The notes: a model not told the origin generated them from the sequence alone. DNA of 64,000 nt from Empedobacter falsenii (GCF_013488205.1 NZ_CP040908.1:124001-188000); one strand, 5' to 3'; counted from the stretch's first letter, positions 25,673-34,697 are shown. Program-made: numbers and translations.

Positions 25673-26811
25673 TAGCAGAAGCCCAACGATTACAGAGTGT
25701 TCAGGAATACTATTTCTCTAAAAAATTACAAGAAATAGCGAACATGAAAACAGATATTCCAATTATTTCACTCGGAATTGGAAGTCCGGATTTACAACCT
25801 CATCCGGAAGTGGTAGAGGAATTAATCAAACGTTCACAAAGTGGAATAAATGGTTATCAAAGTTATCGTGGAATTCCGGAAATGCGAGAAGCAATGGCTA
25901 TTTTTTACAAAAATAAATTTGGAGTAGAAGTCAATGCAGCGACAGAAGTTTTGCCGTTAATGGGTTCTAAAGAAGGAATTATGCACATCTCGATGGCTTT
26001 TTTGAATGAAGGAGATAAAGTTTTGATTCCGAATCCTGGTTACCCTACCTATACATCTGTAACAGAACTGGTTCAGGCAGAACCTTTGTTCTATGATTTA
26101 AAGGATGAAAACGATTGGCTTCCTGATTTTGAACAATTAGAAAAGCTGGCTGAACAAAAACCAAAAATAATGTGGATAAATTATCCACATATGCCAACCG
26201 GAGCAAAAGCACCGAAAGATGTTCTTAGAAAATTAGTCACATTTGCAACTCGTCATAATATTTTAATTGTAAATGATAATCCATACAGTTTCATCTTAAA
26301 TGATGACCCTACAAGTATATTAGCAATTGAAGGCGCCAAAGAAGTTTGTATCGAACTGAATTCTTTGAGCAAAACATTTAATATTGCAGGTTGGCGAATA
26401 GGAATGGTAATAGGAAAAGAACAATTCATTAATTCCATTCTGAAAATAAAATCGAACATGGATTCGGGAATGAATTTTGCCATACAAAAAGCTGCTACGA
26501 AAGCACTTTTGGCAGATGATTCTTGGTACAACGAATTAACAAAAGTCTATCTTGAACGAAGAAAAATAATTTGGGAAATAGCAGATATCATAAAAGTGAA
26601 CTATAATCCGAATGCAGCAGGAATGTTTATTTGGGCAAAACTTCCGGAAGGAAAAGACGATAAAGAGTTTATAGATGATATTTTATACAACAAAAAAATA
26701 TTTATCACTCCCGGAAGTATATTCGGAAGCAACGGTGAAGGATTTATTCGATTCTCACTTTGCGCAGATGTTGAGAAGTTAATTGAAGTCAAAAAAAGAT
26801 TAGAAGCATGA
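25669..26811 (+). CDS. PLP-dependent aminotransferase of the Phe/Tyr operon
   Basis: This 380-residue class I/II aminotransferase has ISLGIGSPDLQPHPEV near residue 33, GYPTYTSV near 124, NYPHMPTGA near 168, NDNPYSF near 204 and the PLP lysine in SLSKTFNIAGWRIGM near 233. Its position between pheA and tyrA, with four-base ATGA overlaps on both sides, indicates that it converts phenylpyruvate and 4-hydroxyphenylpyruvate to Phe and Tyr. Family similarity also covers LL-diaminopimelate and aspartate aminotransferases, so the assignment rests largely on context. NYPHMPTGA replaces the usual NPNNPTG, a conservative family variant. Confidence 0.88.
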   Translation: MIAEAQRLQSVQEYYFSKKLQEIANMKTDIPIISLGIGSPDLQPHPEVVEELIKRSQSGINGYQSYRGIPEMREAMAIFYKNKFGVEVNAATEVLPLMGSKEGIMHISMAFLNEGDKVLIPNPGYPTYTSVTELVQAEPLFYDLKDENDWLPDFEQLEKLAEQKPKIMWINYPHMPTGAKAPKDVLRKLVTFATRHNILIVNDNPYSFILNDDPTSILAIEGAKEVCIELNSLSKTFNIAGWRIGMVIGKEQFINSILKIKSNMDSGMNFAIQKAATKALLADDSWYNELTKVYLERRKIIWEIADIIKVNYNPNAAGMFIWAKLPEGKDDKEFIDDILYNKKIFITPGSIFGSNGEGFIRFSLCADVEKLIEVKKRLEA

Positions 26812-27656
26812 AAACAATTTCAATCATCGGATTAGGACTAATCGGAGGTTCGTTTGCTTTAGCTTTAAAAAAAGTTGGTATTGCTGAAAAAATCATCGGT
26901 GTTGATAAAAATGTTCAACATCAAATAGAAGCAATCGAATTGGGAATTGTGGATGAAGTTGCCGAATTGGATAAAGCGCTTTCTCAATCGGATTTAGTTG
27001 TACTCGCTATTCCTATTAACTCCATTCAGAACGTTTTGCCTGAGATTTTAGATCAAATTAATGATAAAACAATCGTGATGGATATGGGGTCGACAAAAGC
27101 GGGCATTTGTAAGAAAGTTTTGAATCATCCCAAAAGAAAGCAATTTGTAGCAACGCACCCCATTGCAGGAACTGAAAACTCTGGTCCGAAAGCCGCTTTT
27201 CCTGAGTTGTTCTTAAACAAAGTGGCCATTTTATGTGATGTTGAGGAAAGCGAAAAAGAAGCCGTAAAAAAAGTGAGAAAGATGTATCAGTCACTTTGGA
27301 TGAATGTCAAAACAATGACTTCAGAGGCTCATGATGCTCATATTGCGTATGTTTCTCACCTTTCTCATATTACATCTTTTGCTTTAGGACAAACGGTTTT
27401 AGAGGAAGAAAAAAATGAAGAAGCTATTTTTGATATGGCTGGTTCCGGTTTCGAATCGACAGTGCGTTTAGCAAAAAGTTCACCGGAGATGTGGACGCCT
27501 ATCCTGATTCAAAACCGTGAAAATTTACTCGATGCGATTGATGCTTATCAAACACAAATTTCCAAAATCAGGAAAATGATTGAAGAAAAAAATACGGAAG
27601 ACATTCATCAATATCTAAAAAATACAAACGACATACGTCGAATATTAAATAAATAA
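26808..27656 (+). CDS. tyrA: Prephenate dehydrogenase
   Basis: TyrA oxidatively decarboxylates prephenate to 4-hydroxyphenylpyruvate for tyrosine synthesis. The 282-residue protein has an N-terminal Rossmann motif (IIGLGLIGGSFALALKK, residues 5-21) with an acidic residue after strand 2 (GVDKN) suggesting NAD+ preference. Catalytic-domain signatures are HPIAGTENSGPKAA near 118 and the SHLSHITSFALG helix near 183. No ACT domain is fused. It overlaps the aminotransferase by ATGA, so pheA, aminotransferase and tyrA form a tightly coupled unit under the attenuator. Confidence 0.95.
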   Translation: MKTISIIGLGLIGGSFALALKKVGIAEKIIGVDKNVQHQIEAIELGIVDEVAELDKALSQSDLVVLAIPINSIQNVLPEILDQINDKTIVMDMGSTKAGICKKVLNHPKRKQFVATHPIAGTENSGPKAAFPELFLNKVAILCDVEESEKEAVKKVRKMYQSLWMNVKTMTSEAHDAHIAYVSHLSHITSFALGQTVLEEEKNEEAIFDMAGSGFESTVRLAKSSPEMWTPILIQNRENLLDAIDAYQTQISKIRKMIEEKNTEDIHQYLKNTNDIRRILNK

Positions 27657-27698
27657 GTAATAAATAATTTACTCTCAAATAAAATAAATATTAAACCT

Positions 27699-27706
27699 TA
27701 AATTTG
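27699..27706 (+). promoter_or_regulatory. Internal promoter -7 box before the DAHP synthase gene
   Basis: TAAATTTG matches TAnnTTTG and ends 8 bases before the ATG at 27715. It lies in the only sizeable gap (58 bases) of the operon, suggesting expression of the downstream genes independently of the attenuator. No TTTGG is apparent upstream. Confidence 0.5.
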
Positions 27707-27714
27707 TAAGCGTT

Positions 27715-28794
27715 ATGGAAAATAATAACTGGATTAAAGAATACGATAAACCAATGATCATCGCTGGACCTTGTAGTGCAGAAAGTGAAAAACAAATGAT
27801 GACAATTGCCGAAGATTTGGACAAAGATTATGTGCAGGTATTTCGTGCAGGTATTTGGAAACCTCGTACAAAACCAAATTGTTTTGAAGGAGTTGGAGCA
27901 ATCGGATTAAACTGGTTGAAAAAAGTAAAAGACGAATTCGGAATGAAAATTGCGACTGAAATTGCCAATGCAAATCATGCAAAATTAGCATTGGAATATG
28001 ATGTTGACGTTCTATGGATTGGAGCTCGTTCTACAGTAAACCCTTTTACAGTACAGGAAATTGCAGAAGCTCTACGCGGTACAGACAAAACTGTTTTGGT
28101 TAAAAACCCTGTAAATCCAGATTTAGATTTATGGATTGGTGCTTTGGAACGTTTAGAAGGTCAAGGAATTAAAAATTTAGGTGCTATTCACCGTGGTTTC
28201 TCAACCTACAAAAAAACAAAATACCGTAATAATCCACAATGGCAAATCGCTTTAGATTTCAAAAATAAATTGCCTAATGTTCCTATTATTTGTGACCCGT
28301 CACATATTTGTGGTAACAGAACCGGTTTATTTGATGTCGCGCAGCAAGCCTTCAACTTCGAGTACAATGGATTAATGATTGAAACTCATAACAATCCTGA
28401 CGAAGCATGGTCCGATGCAGCTCAACAAATTACACCGGCACGTTTATTGGAAATTTTGAAAGATTTAGAAATTCGTGTTTCTGATGATCCAGATGCAATT
28501 TACAAAACTGGAATTCAAAATTTACGTCATCAAATTGATGAATTAGATAATTCTATTTTAGATGCAATTGCTCAACGTATGAAAGTTGCAAACTCTATTG
28601 GAGAATTGAAAAAAGAACATAATGTGGCAGTTTTTCAGCCAGATCGTTGGAAACAAATCAAAGATAATTCTGTAAAAGCAGGAGTTTCTTTAGGTTTATC
28701 TGAGGATTTTGTTGACAAATTATTGCAAGCAATTCACCAAGAATCTGTTGCGCAACAAAACCAAATTATGGTAAAAAAAGAAGAAAAAATTTAA
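27715..28794 (+). CDS. aroF: Bifunctional DAHP synthase (type I-beta) / chorismate mutase
   Basis: The 359-residue fusion catalyses the first step of the shikimate pathway and the chorismate to prephenate step. The N-terminal 3-deoxy-D-arabino-heptulosonate-7-phosphate synthase domain (about 1-260) shows IAGPCSAESE, FRAGIWKPRTKP, VLWIGARS, VKNPVNPDLDLW, HRGFSTYKKTKYRNNPQW and CDPSHICGNR, the short KDO8P-synthase-like class. The C-terminal AroQ domain (about 268-350) has LRHQIDELDNSILDAIAQRMKVANSIGELKK. Such fusions let prephenate or chorismate feedback act through the mutase domain. It follows tyrA after 58 bases with its own likely promoter. Gene symbols for this enzyme vary (aroF, aroG, aroA(G)). 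Confidence 0.93.
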   Translation: MENNNWIKEYDKPMIIAGPCSAESEKQMMTIAEDLDKDYVQVFRAGIWKPRTKPNCFEGVGAIGLNWLKKVKDEFGMKIATEIANANHAKLALEYDVDVLWIGARSTVNPFTVQEIAEALRGTDKTVLVKNPVNPDLDLWIGALERLEGQGIKNLGAIHRGFSTYKKTKYRNNPQWQIALDFKNKLPNVPIICDPSHICGNRTGLFDVAQQAFNFEYNGLMIETHNNPDEAWSDAAQQITPARLLEILKDLEIRVSDDPDAIYKTGIQNLRHQIDELDNSILDAIAQRMKVANSIGELKKEHNVAVFQPDRWKQIKDNSVKAGVSLGLSEDFVDKLLQAIHQESVAQQNQIMVKKEEKI

Positions 28795-28800
28795 ACAATA

Positions 28801-29721
28801 TTGAAAGGAATTGTCATAAAATCTACTGGTAGTTGGTATCATCTTCTTACGGAAGATGGTACAACTTATCAGGCAAGAATTAGAGGGAAATTTAGAATAG
28901 CCAATATCAAACATACCAACCCAATTGCTGTTGGAGACGAGGTTGAGTTTGAGATTGACAAAGATGATATTGCAGTCATTACAAAAATTCATAATCGCAA
29001 AAATTATATCATTCGAAAATCTGTTAATCTATCCAAAAAAACGCACATTATTGCATCTAACATTGACGTTGCTTTTTTGGTTGTAACGCTTTCTAATCCC
29101 AAAACTTCGTTTGGTTTTATTGACCGTTTTTTGATTACTGCTGAGGCTTATCATATTCCAGTTGTGATTTTATTCAACAAAATGGATTCGTACACGGAAG
29201 ATGAAATGGCTGAGTTAGAAATTTATAAATCAATTTACAATTCTATCGGTTACGAAAGTCTTGATATTTCTGCTGAAACAGGACTAAATTTAGACCTTGT
29301 AAAAGATCGAATGAAAGATAAAGTGAGTTTGGTTTCGGGACATTCTGGAGTTGGAAAATCAACGTTATTGAATACTTTAAATCCTGATTTAAACCTAAAA
29401 ACGCACGAAGTTTCTGATTTTAATAGCAAAGGACAACATACCACAACTTTTGCACAGATGTACGAATGGCCTTTTGGAGGTTTCATTATCGATACGCCTG
29501 GAATTAAGGAATTTGGTTTGGTTCATATCGACAAAACCGAATTACAAGGTTATTTTCCTGAAATTTTAGAATTGAAACACAATTGTAAATTTGATAATTG
29601 TATTCATGTTAACGAGCCAAAATGTGCTGTGCGTGATGCAGTAGAAAATGGAGAAATCGCAGTTTCTCGCTACGAAAATTATCTCACTTTTTTAGAAGAA
29701 GATATTTATACCGAAAAATAA
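28801..29721 (+). CDS. rsgA: Ribosome small-subunit-dependent GTPase A, TTG start
   Basis: RsgA is a circularly permuted GTPase that checks late 30S assembly. The 306-residue protein begins at a TTG, needed because KGIVIKSTGSWYHL is the start of the conserved OB fold and the only upstream codons before the stop are ACA and ATA; no in-frame ATG occurs until residue 120 or so. The permuted order is visible: G4 FNKMD near 121, G1 GHSGVGKST near 180, G3 DTPGIKEFG near 230. The zinc finger C-x-n-C-x-H-x-C appears as HNCKFDNCIHVNEPKC near 260-276. It follows the DAHP synthase gene after 6 bases, so it is read from that transcript and ends at a terminator. Confidence 0.94.
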   Translation: MKGIVIKSTGSWYHLLTEDGTTYQARIRGKFRIANIKHTNPIAVGDEVEFEIDKDDIAVITKIHNRKNYIIRKSVNLSKKTHIIASNIDVAFLVVTLSNPKTSFGFIDRFLITAEAYHIPVVILFNKMDSYTEDEMAELEIYKSIYNSIGYESLDISAETGLNLDLVKDRMKDKVSLVSGHSGVGKSTLLNTLNPDLNLKTHEVSDFNSKGQHTTTFAQMYEWPFGGFIIDTPGIKEFGLVHIDKTELQGYFPEILELKHNCKFDNCIHVNEPKCAVRDAVENGEIAVSRYENYLTFLEEDIYTEK

Positions 29722-29722
29722 T

Positions 29723-29754
29723 AAAAAAGCCGTTTCTTATGAAATGGCTTTTTT
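29723..29754 (+). terminator. Terminator after rsgA, end of the aromatic operon
   Basis: AAAAAAGCCGTTTC / GAAATGGCTTTTTT form a 14-bp stem with one G-U pair and a TTAT loop, directly after the rsgA stop. Confidence 0.85.
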
Positions 29755-29802
29755 ATTTTCTCAAATTACGGTTTCACGTAAAAATAATTCAATTTCTAAT
29801 TT

Positions 29803-29810
29803 TATTTTTG
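29803..29810 (+). promoter_or_regulatory. Promoter -7 box of the small hypothetical gene at 29825
   Basis: TATTTTTG matches TAnnTTTG, 14 bases before the ATG. It supports the reality of the short gene downstream. Confidence 0.5.
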
Positions 29811-29824
29811 TTAAAATTAATTGA

Positions 29825-30097
29825 ATGAGCAATTTATCCGTACAAATCGCTTTAGATTTTGTGGAATGTACAAAGGAGCAAAAAGAAAGATTTTTGTTGC
29901 ATTTAGAAGATTTAAATTGGAAACCATTAAATCCAAATAAATTGTGGATTGCTGAATTTGATAATTCTGAAAATAAAGAAAATAAACTAAAAAATATAGA
30001 ACAAGAAATCATCAAAGCAAAAGAAATATCAAAGCTCTATGAGTTAGATTATGCGATAATTGCAGATGAGGAAATCTATTTTAACCAACTAACTTAA
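29825..30097 (+). CDS. Hypothetical 90-residue cytoplasmic protein
   Basis: I do not recognise a family. The protein is soluble, charged and mostly helical by composition, with aromatic-rich LEDLNWKPLNPNKLWIAEFD near residues 29-48, then a lysine/glutamate-rich helix, and ends DYAIIADEEIYFNQLT. It lacks a signal or membrane segment. A TAnnTTTG box 14 bases upstream, plausible codon use and a following weak terminator argue for a real gene, and the overlapping minus-strand frame (29761-30015) is judged a shadow. The stretch resembles a small immunity-like or regulatory protein only in size, so no function is proposed. Confidence 0.65.
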   Translation: MSNLSVQIALDFVECTKEQKERFLLHLEDLNWKPLNPNKLWIAEFDNSENKENKLKNIEQEIIKAKEISKLYELDYAIIADEEIYFNQLT

Positions 30098-30133
30098 ACA
30101 TTAAGCGATTGCTTTCTAAACTTAAATTACAAC

Positions 30134-30176
30134 AAGCGTTATTGCACATTTAATAGATGGGTTTTAACGCTTTTTT
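30134..30176 (+). terminator. Weak terminator after the 90-residue gene
   Basis: AAGCGTTA / TAACGCTT arms with a 23-base loop precede six T residues, 36 bases past the stop codon. The long loop lowers confidence. Confidence 0.45.
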
Positions 30177-30231
30177 ATTTGTTAATAATTTCTTAAATTC
30201 AAATCGATTTTAAATCAATAAAACTAGAATT

Positions 30232-30681
30232 ATGCGAGTAATTTTACAGCGTGTGCAACATGCTTCTGTAAAGGTAGATGGAGAAATAACTGGGAAAATA
30301 GAAAATGGAATTTTAGCTTTGGTTGGCTTTGAGCCTGATGATACAAGGGAAGATTTTGAATGGATTTCGAAAAAAATAATTCAACTCAGAATTTTCAATG
30401 ATGAAAATGATGTGATGAATTTGGATGTACAACAAACTGATGGAGATATTTTGGTTGTTTCTCAGTTTACGTTACATGCGTCAACGAAAAAAGGAAATCG
30501 TCCGTCATATATCAAAGCGTCGAAACCAGATCTAGCAAACGAACAATATGAAACATTTTTGAACGTTTTAGAGTCAAATTTCAAACCTGTGCAAAGAGGA
30601 ATTTTTGGTGCAGATATGAAAGTCGAATTGTTGAATGATGGTCCAGTAACCATTTTTATCGATTCAAAGAATAAAGAATAA
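30232..30681 (+). CDS. dtd: D-aminoacyl-tRNA deacylase
   Basis: Dtd removes D-amino acids (and glycine from mischarged tRNA-Ala) from tRNA. The 149-residue length is typical. Conserved catalytic-pocket motifs are SQFTLHA near residue 80 (family SQFTLxA) and the C-terminal NDGPVTIFID near 135 (family NxGPVT) with the cross-subunit Gly-cisPro in NDGPVT. The N-terminus MRVILQRVQHASVKVDGE is diagnostic. It leads a likely operon with the two DUF3857 genes (21 bases to the next). Confidence 0.95.
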   Translation: MRVILQRVQHASVKVDGEITGKIENGILALVGFEPDDTREDFEWISKKIIQLRIFNDENDVMNLDVQQTDGDILVVSQFTLHASTKKGNRPSYIKASKPDLANEQYETFLNVLESNFKPVQRGIFGADMKVELLNDGPVTIFIDSKNKE

Positions 30682-30702
30682 CTTGATTAATATTGATATT
30701 GA

Positions 30703-32598
30703 ATGAAACAAACTCTACTTTTTTCAACTTTTTTGATTAGTTCATTTTCTTTTGCGCAAAACTATGCGGTCGATCAAATTCCAGCCGATTTGATAAAAGA
30801 TGCTTATGCTGTTGTGCGAAAAAATGAAGAAAAAATAGAACTTCTAAAAGTTGATGAATTAAAATACACGGAAGACGTTGTCGTAACGGTTTTGAGTAAA
30901 GCGGGCGATAATTATGTTGGTGCGCAAGCGAATTATGATCCAAACACGAAAATTGACTTATTCGAGGCAACTTTGTATGATGTAAACGGAAAGGAAATTA
31001 AAAAATTCAAAACCAAAGATTTTGGTGACCAAAGCCATGTAAGTAGTGGACAAATGTACACGGATGATCGCATCAAATATTTGAATTATACTCCAACAAA
31101 TTATCCTTATACAATTCAGTATAAAATTTCTGTAACAAGCAAAAATACCATTGGAATTCCAAGGTGGTTTCCAATTAAGGCACAAAACTTATCGATTGAA
31201 AAATCTACTTATACTTTTATAAATAAAACAAATTCTATTATTCGTTTAAAAGAAAATAATTTTAACGGATTTAACATTCAAAAAACAGGAGATAACAATA
31301 ATTTAAACTATACATTTAATCATATTCCTGCTTTTAATGAAGAAGATCAAATGGTTTCTTTGCGAAAAATTTTTCCACATGCAATTTTAGCATCAAATCA
31401 AATTAGTATTGATGGTGTTAAAGGAGATTTTGATAATTGGAATGATTATGGAAAATGGTTATTCAACAACTTAGTTGTAGGAAAACAAGATTTTACTCCT
31501 ACTCAAAAATTAGCGTTCCAAAATATGGTAAAAGATGCAAAATCTGACGAAGAAAAAGTTCAGATTTTGTACAAACATTTGCAAAATAAAGTTCGATATA
31601 TTGGCGTACAACTAGGAATTGGTGGACTTTCTCCTTTTCCCGCTTCTTATGTCGAAAGCAAAAGTTATGGTGATTGTAAAGCATTAACTAATTATACTAT
31701 GTCAATGTTAGATGCTGTTGGTATTAAATCATATTACACTGAAGTACATTCAGGTCGGTCTCCTCAAGATATGACTGAAGATATGATGTATTTACAAGGT
31801 GATCACGTTATCTTGTATGTTCCTTTAAAAGGAAAAGATATTTGGTTAGAAACAACAAGCCAAACAACCCCATTCAATTATTTAGGTAATTTTACTGCAA
31901 ATAGAAAAGTAATAATTGTTGATGAAAAAGGTGGAAAAATTATTCCTTCGCAACAATTCAAAACTGAAGATAATCAATTATTCGTCAATGGAAATGCAAC
32001 ACTTTTAGCAGATGGAACATTAAATTTTAATTTTTCTGAAACTTCAAAAGGATTGATTTACGAGAATTTTGCAAGATTTAATCAATTAAGCGAGAAAGAT
32101 CTTGATGTTCGTCTAAAAAATCGTTTTTCTTATTTGCAAGGAATATCATTCAAAAAGAAAGAATTCAATAATGATTGGAAAAATGCTGTTTTTACTTCAA
32201 ATTTCGAGTTTTCAGCACCAAATTATGCTAAAATACAAGGAAATAATATCATTCTGAATATTATTCCAGTGAATAAAGAAGAGACCTCTGTCAAAAAAAT
32301 GAAAGATAGAAAGTTTGATTTCAACATCGAGACAGGATATGTTGACGAAGTTTTCTATACATTGACGCTTCCTTCTGGCTATAAATTGCCACAAAAATTT
32401 GATGCAATTACCGTGAAATCTGCTTTTGGAGAATATCAATTAGAAATTAATCCGAAAGAAAATAATACATTCGAAATCAAACGAATTTACAAACAATTTT
32501 CTGGAACTTTTTCAAAAGAAAAATACAACGAATATGTCGAATTTCGTAGACAAATAGCGGGATATGACAATACAAAACTACTTTTAGAAAAACTATAA
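30703..32598 (+). CDS. Secreted DUF3857 / transglutaminase-like protein, catalytic cysteine present
   Basis: The 631-residue protein has a signal peptide (MKQTLLFSTFLISSFSFAQ), an N-terminal DUF3857 beta-sandwich (about residues 45-230, with TIQYKISVTSKN), a transglutaminase-like domain (about 260-400) and a C-terminal DUF3858-like region. The papain-like triad looks intact: the cysteine in SYGDCKALTNYTMSML near 325, a histidine in EVHSG or GDHVIL near 350-370, and an acidic residue beyond. Members are periplasmic or outer-membrane-associated in Bacteroidota; the substrate is not known. It starts 21 bases after dtd and is followed after 7 bases by a paralogue. Confidence 0.82.
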   Translation: MKQTLLFSTFLISSFSFAQNYAVDQIPADLIKDAYAVVRKNEEKIELLKVDELKYTEDVVVTVLSKAGDNYVGAQANYDPNTKIDLFEATLYDVNGKEIKKFKTKDFGDQSHVSSGQMYTDDRIKYLNYTPTNYPYTIQYKISVTSKNTIGIPRWFPIKAQNLSIEKSTYTFINKTNSIIRLKENNFNGFNIQKTGDNNNLNYTFNHIPAFNEEDQMVSLRKIFPHAILASNQISIDGVKGDFDNWNDYGKWLFNNLVVGKQDFTPTQKLAFQNMVKDAKSDEEKVQILYKHLQNKVRYIGVQLGIGGLSPFPASYVESKSYGDCKALTNYTMSMLDAVGIKSYYTEVHSGRSPQDMTEDMMYLQGDHVILYVPLKGKDIWLETTSQTTPFNYLGNFTANRKVIIVDEKGGKIIPSQQFKTEDNQLFVNGNATLLADGTLNFNFSETSKGLIYENFARFNQLSEKDLDVRLKNRFSYLQGISFKKKEFNNDWKNAVFTSNFEFSAPNYAKIQGNNIILNIIPVNKEETSVKKMKDRKFDFNIETGYVDEVFYTLTLPSGYKLPQKFDAITVKSAFGEYQLEINPKENNTFEIKRIYKQFSGTFSKEKYNEYVEFRRQIAGYDNTKLLLEKL

Positions 32599-32605
32599 TA
32601 CTAAT

Positions 32606-34609
32606 ATGAAAACACTATTTACAATTGTTGCGACAGTTGCAACTGTTTCGAGTTTTGCACAAGATGTAAAATTTGGAAAACTCTCAAAACAAGATTTCGA
32701 GAAAACAAAAAGTACAATTCAAGCTGATGCTCCTGCTGAAGTTTTATATGCTGATGGAAATTATAAAGTTAGTTTTAATACCAATCAAGGAGGTATTGAG
32801 CAAACAAAGAAAGTTTTTTATAGGATAATTGTTTTTGATAAAGATAAAACACCAGATGATGTTTTGAAAGTTGAAATTCCATTACGAAAAAACTCAGGGT
32901 CTGATCAAGATAAATTAATTACCTTAAAAGCGGTTACCTACAACCTTGAAAATGGGAAAATTATTGAACAAAAAGTCGAGAAAAAAGATATTTTCTTAGA
33001 TAAAGTTCATCGTTTTATGGATAAACAAACGTTTACTTTTTCTAATGTAAAAAATGGATCAATCTTAGAATATACATACGAAATTATTTCTCCATTTTAC
33101 GGAAATACTGATACGTGGTATTTTCAACAATCTATTCCTGTAGTTGCGAGTAATTTTACGATGCAAAATCAAGAATATTTTAATTATCAACAAGATTTGA
33201 GAGGTGGTTTTGCTCCGAAATTAACAAAAAATACGAAGAAAGAAACTTTTACTGCAAAACAAGGGGGCTTTAATGTCAATGAATTTCATCATACAAAAAT
33301 GTCTATGTCTTCTCATGAATTAACTATCAATACTCAAACCTATTCATTAACTAATTTACCTTCCTATTCTCGTGAAGCTTATGTACTTAATCCGAGAAAT
33401 ATGTTAGCAAGTGTTCAATTTGAGTTAGCTTCTTTTGTTGCTCCTGGTAGTACTTCAGAAAATTTTTCTACAACATGGGAACGTATTGGAAAAGATTTGA
33501 TGGATCATGAAGAGTTTGGTCGACAATTAAATGGAAATAACTTTTTAGATGAAACTGTAAATACTACAATTGCTGGAAAATCTACAAATATTGAAAAAGC
33601 TCAAGCAATTTTCGATTACGTAAAAAATAATATGGCTTGGAATGATTATTTAGGTCAATATACAGATAAAGGAATTCGAAAAGCATTTAACGAAAAATCA
33701 GGAAATTCAGCAGATATTAATCTTATGCTTACAGCTATGTTACGTAAAGCTGGATTAGACGCAAATCCAATTGTTTTGAGTACGTTGAAAAATGGTTTAA
33801 TCAATTATTCGTTTCCTTCTCGTAGTAAATTGAATTATGTGATTGTTGGAACAACAATAGATAATGAGTTTTATTTAATGGATGCAACTGATAAAAATGC
33901 TCAAATCAATTTATTACCTATTCGAGCAATTAACGATCGTGGATTTATGGTAAATGACAAAGGAATCAAAGAAGTTCCTCTTCGTAATTCGGTGATGACC
34001 AATGATAAAATATCAATTACAGCTGATTTAAAAGCAGACGGAAAATTAACTGGAACTTTTTCTAATGTTCGTGATAATTATTTTTATATGTTTGACAAAA
34101 GTGAAATTGCAGATGATCCAAAAGCGTTCGAAAAAGAATTTGTAGAAGATTATAATTTTGAAATTTCTGATTTTAAAACACAAGATAACAAACAAAATGT
34201 AATTCGTCATCAATTCAAATTTGATGATATTAAAGTAGATGTGGCTGGAAATAAAATATTATTCAATCCATTTTTATTTGTTGCGAATACAAAACATAAT
34301 TTAAATCTAGATCAACGTAATTATAACATTGAATTTGGAGCACCAACTACGAATACAAATACAGTTAAAATTAAGATTCCAGAAGGTTACAAAGTAGAAT
34401 CTTTGCCTACAGAAAAGCAATTTACAATGCCCGATCAAGCTGGTGGTTATGCATATAAAGTAATTGAGAAAGATGGTTTTATTGTCGCTCAAGCTCAAAA
34501 AGTCATTCCATATAGTATTTTGCCTGCTCAATACTACAAACCATTGAAAGAATTTTTAACAAATATTATTAATGCAGAAAGTCAGCAAGTGATTTTGGTA
34601 AAACAATAA
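32606..34609 (+). CDS. Secreted DUF3857 / transglutaminase-like protein, cysteine replaced by serine
   Basis: This 667-residue paralogue of the preceding gene has a signal peptide (MKTLFTIVATVATVSSFAQ), a DUF3857-type N-terminal domain (VFYRIIVFDKDK, GSILEYTYEIISPFY near residue 150) and a transglutaminase-like domain from about 320. At the position of the catalytic cysteine it reads NEKSGNSADINLMLTAML near 370, with serine in place of cysteine, while downstream LNYVIVG and MDATDKN keep the fold. It is therefore probably non-catalytic and may bind rather than cleave or cross-link. The gene is 7 bases after its paralogue and ends at a terminator. Confidence 0.8.
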   Translation: MKTLFTIVATVATVSSFAQDVKFGKLSKQDFEKTKSTIQADAPAEVLYADGNYKVSFNTNQGGIEQTKKVFYRIIVFDKDKTPDDVLKVEIPLRKNSGSDQDKLITLKAVTYNLENGKIIEQKVEKKDIFLDKVHRFMDKQTFTFSNVKNGSILEYTYEIISPFYGNTDTWYFQQSIPVVASNFTMQNQEYFNYQQDLRGGFAPKLTKNTKKETFTAKQGGFNVNEFHHTKMSMSSHELTINTQTYSLTNLPSYSREAYVLNPRNMLASVQFELASFVAPGSTSENFSTTWERIGKDLMDHEEFGRQLNGNNFLDETVNTTIAGKSTNIEKAQAIFDYVKNNMAWNDYLGQYTDKGIRKAFNEKSGNSADINLMLTAMLRKAGLDANPIVLSTLKNGLINYSFPSRSKLNYVIVGTTIDNEFYLMDATDKNAQINLLPIRAINDRGFMVNDKGIKEVPLRNSVMTNDKISITADLKADGKLTGTFSNVRDNYFYMFDKSEIADDPKAFEKEFVEDYNFEISDFKTQDNKQNVIRHQFKFDDIKVDVAGNKILFNPFLFVANTKHNLNLDQRNYNIEFGAPTTNTNTVKIKIPEGYKVESLPTEKQFTMPDQAGGYAYKVIEKDGFIVAQAQKVIPYSILPAQYYKPLKEFLTNIINAESQQVILVKQ

Positions 34610-34630
34610 AAAATATTCTAAACTTCGAAT

Positions 34631-34661
34631 AAAGCCAACTCCAAATACGAGTTGGCTTTTT
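34631..34661 (+). terminator. Terminator after the DUF3857 pair
   Basis: AAAGCCAACTC / GAGTTGGCTTT form an 11-bp perfect stem with a 7-base loop, 21 bases after the stop codon. Confidence 0.85.
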
Positions 34662-34697
34662 ATTTTTGTACCTTTAACTTTTAAAATTTAAAATAAG

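Noticed and set aside
29761-30015. Minus-strand ORF opposite the 90-residue gene
   Set aside because: The plus-strand frame has a promoter box, a sensible start and a terminator; the minus frame has none and reads as a low-complexity shadow.
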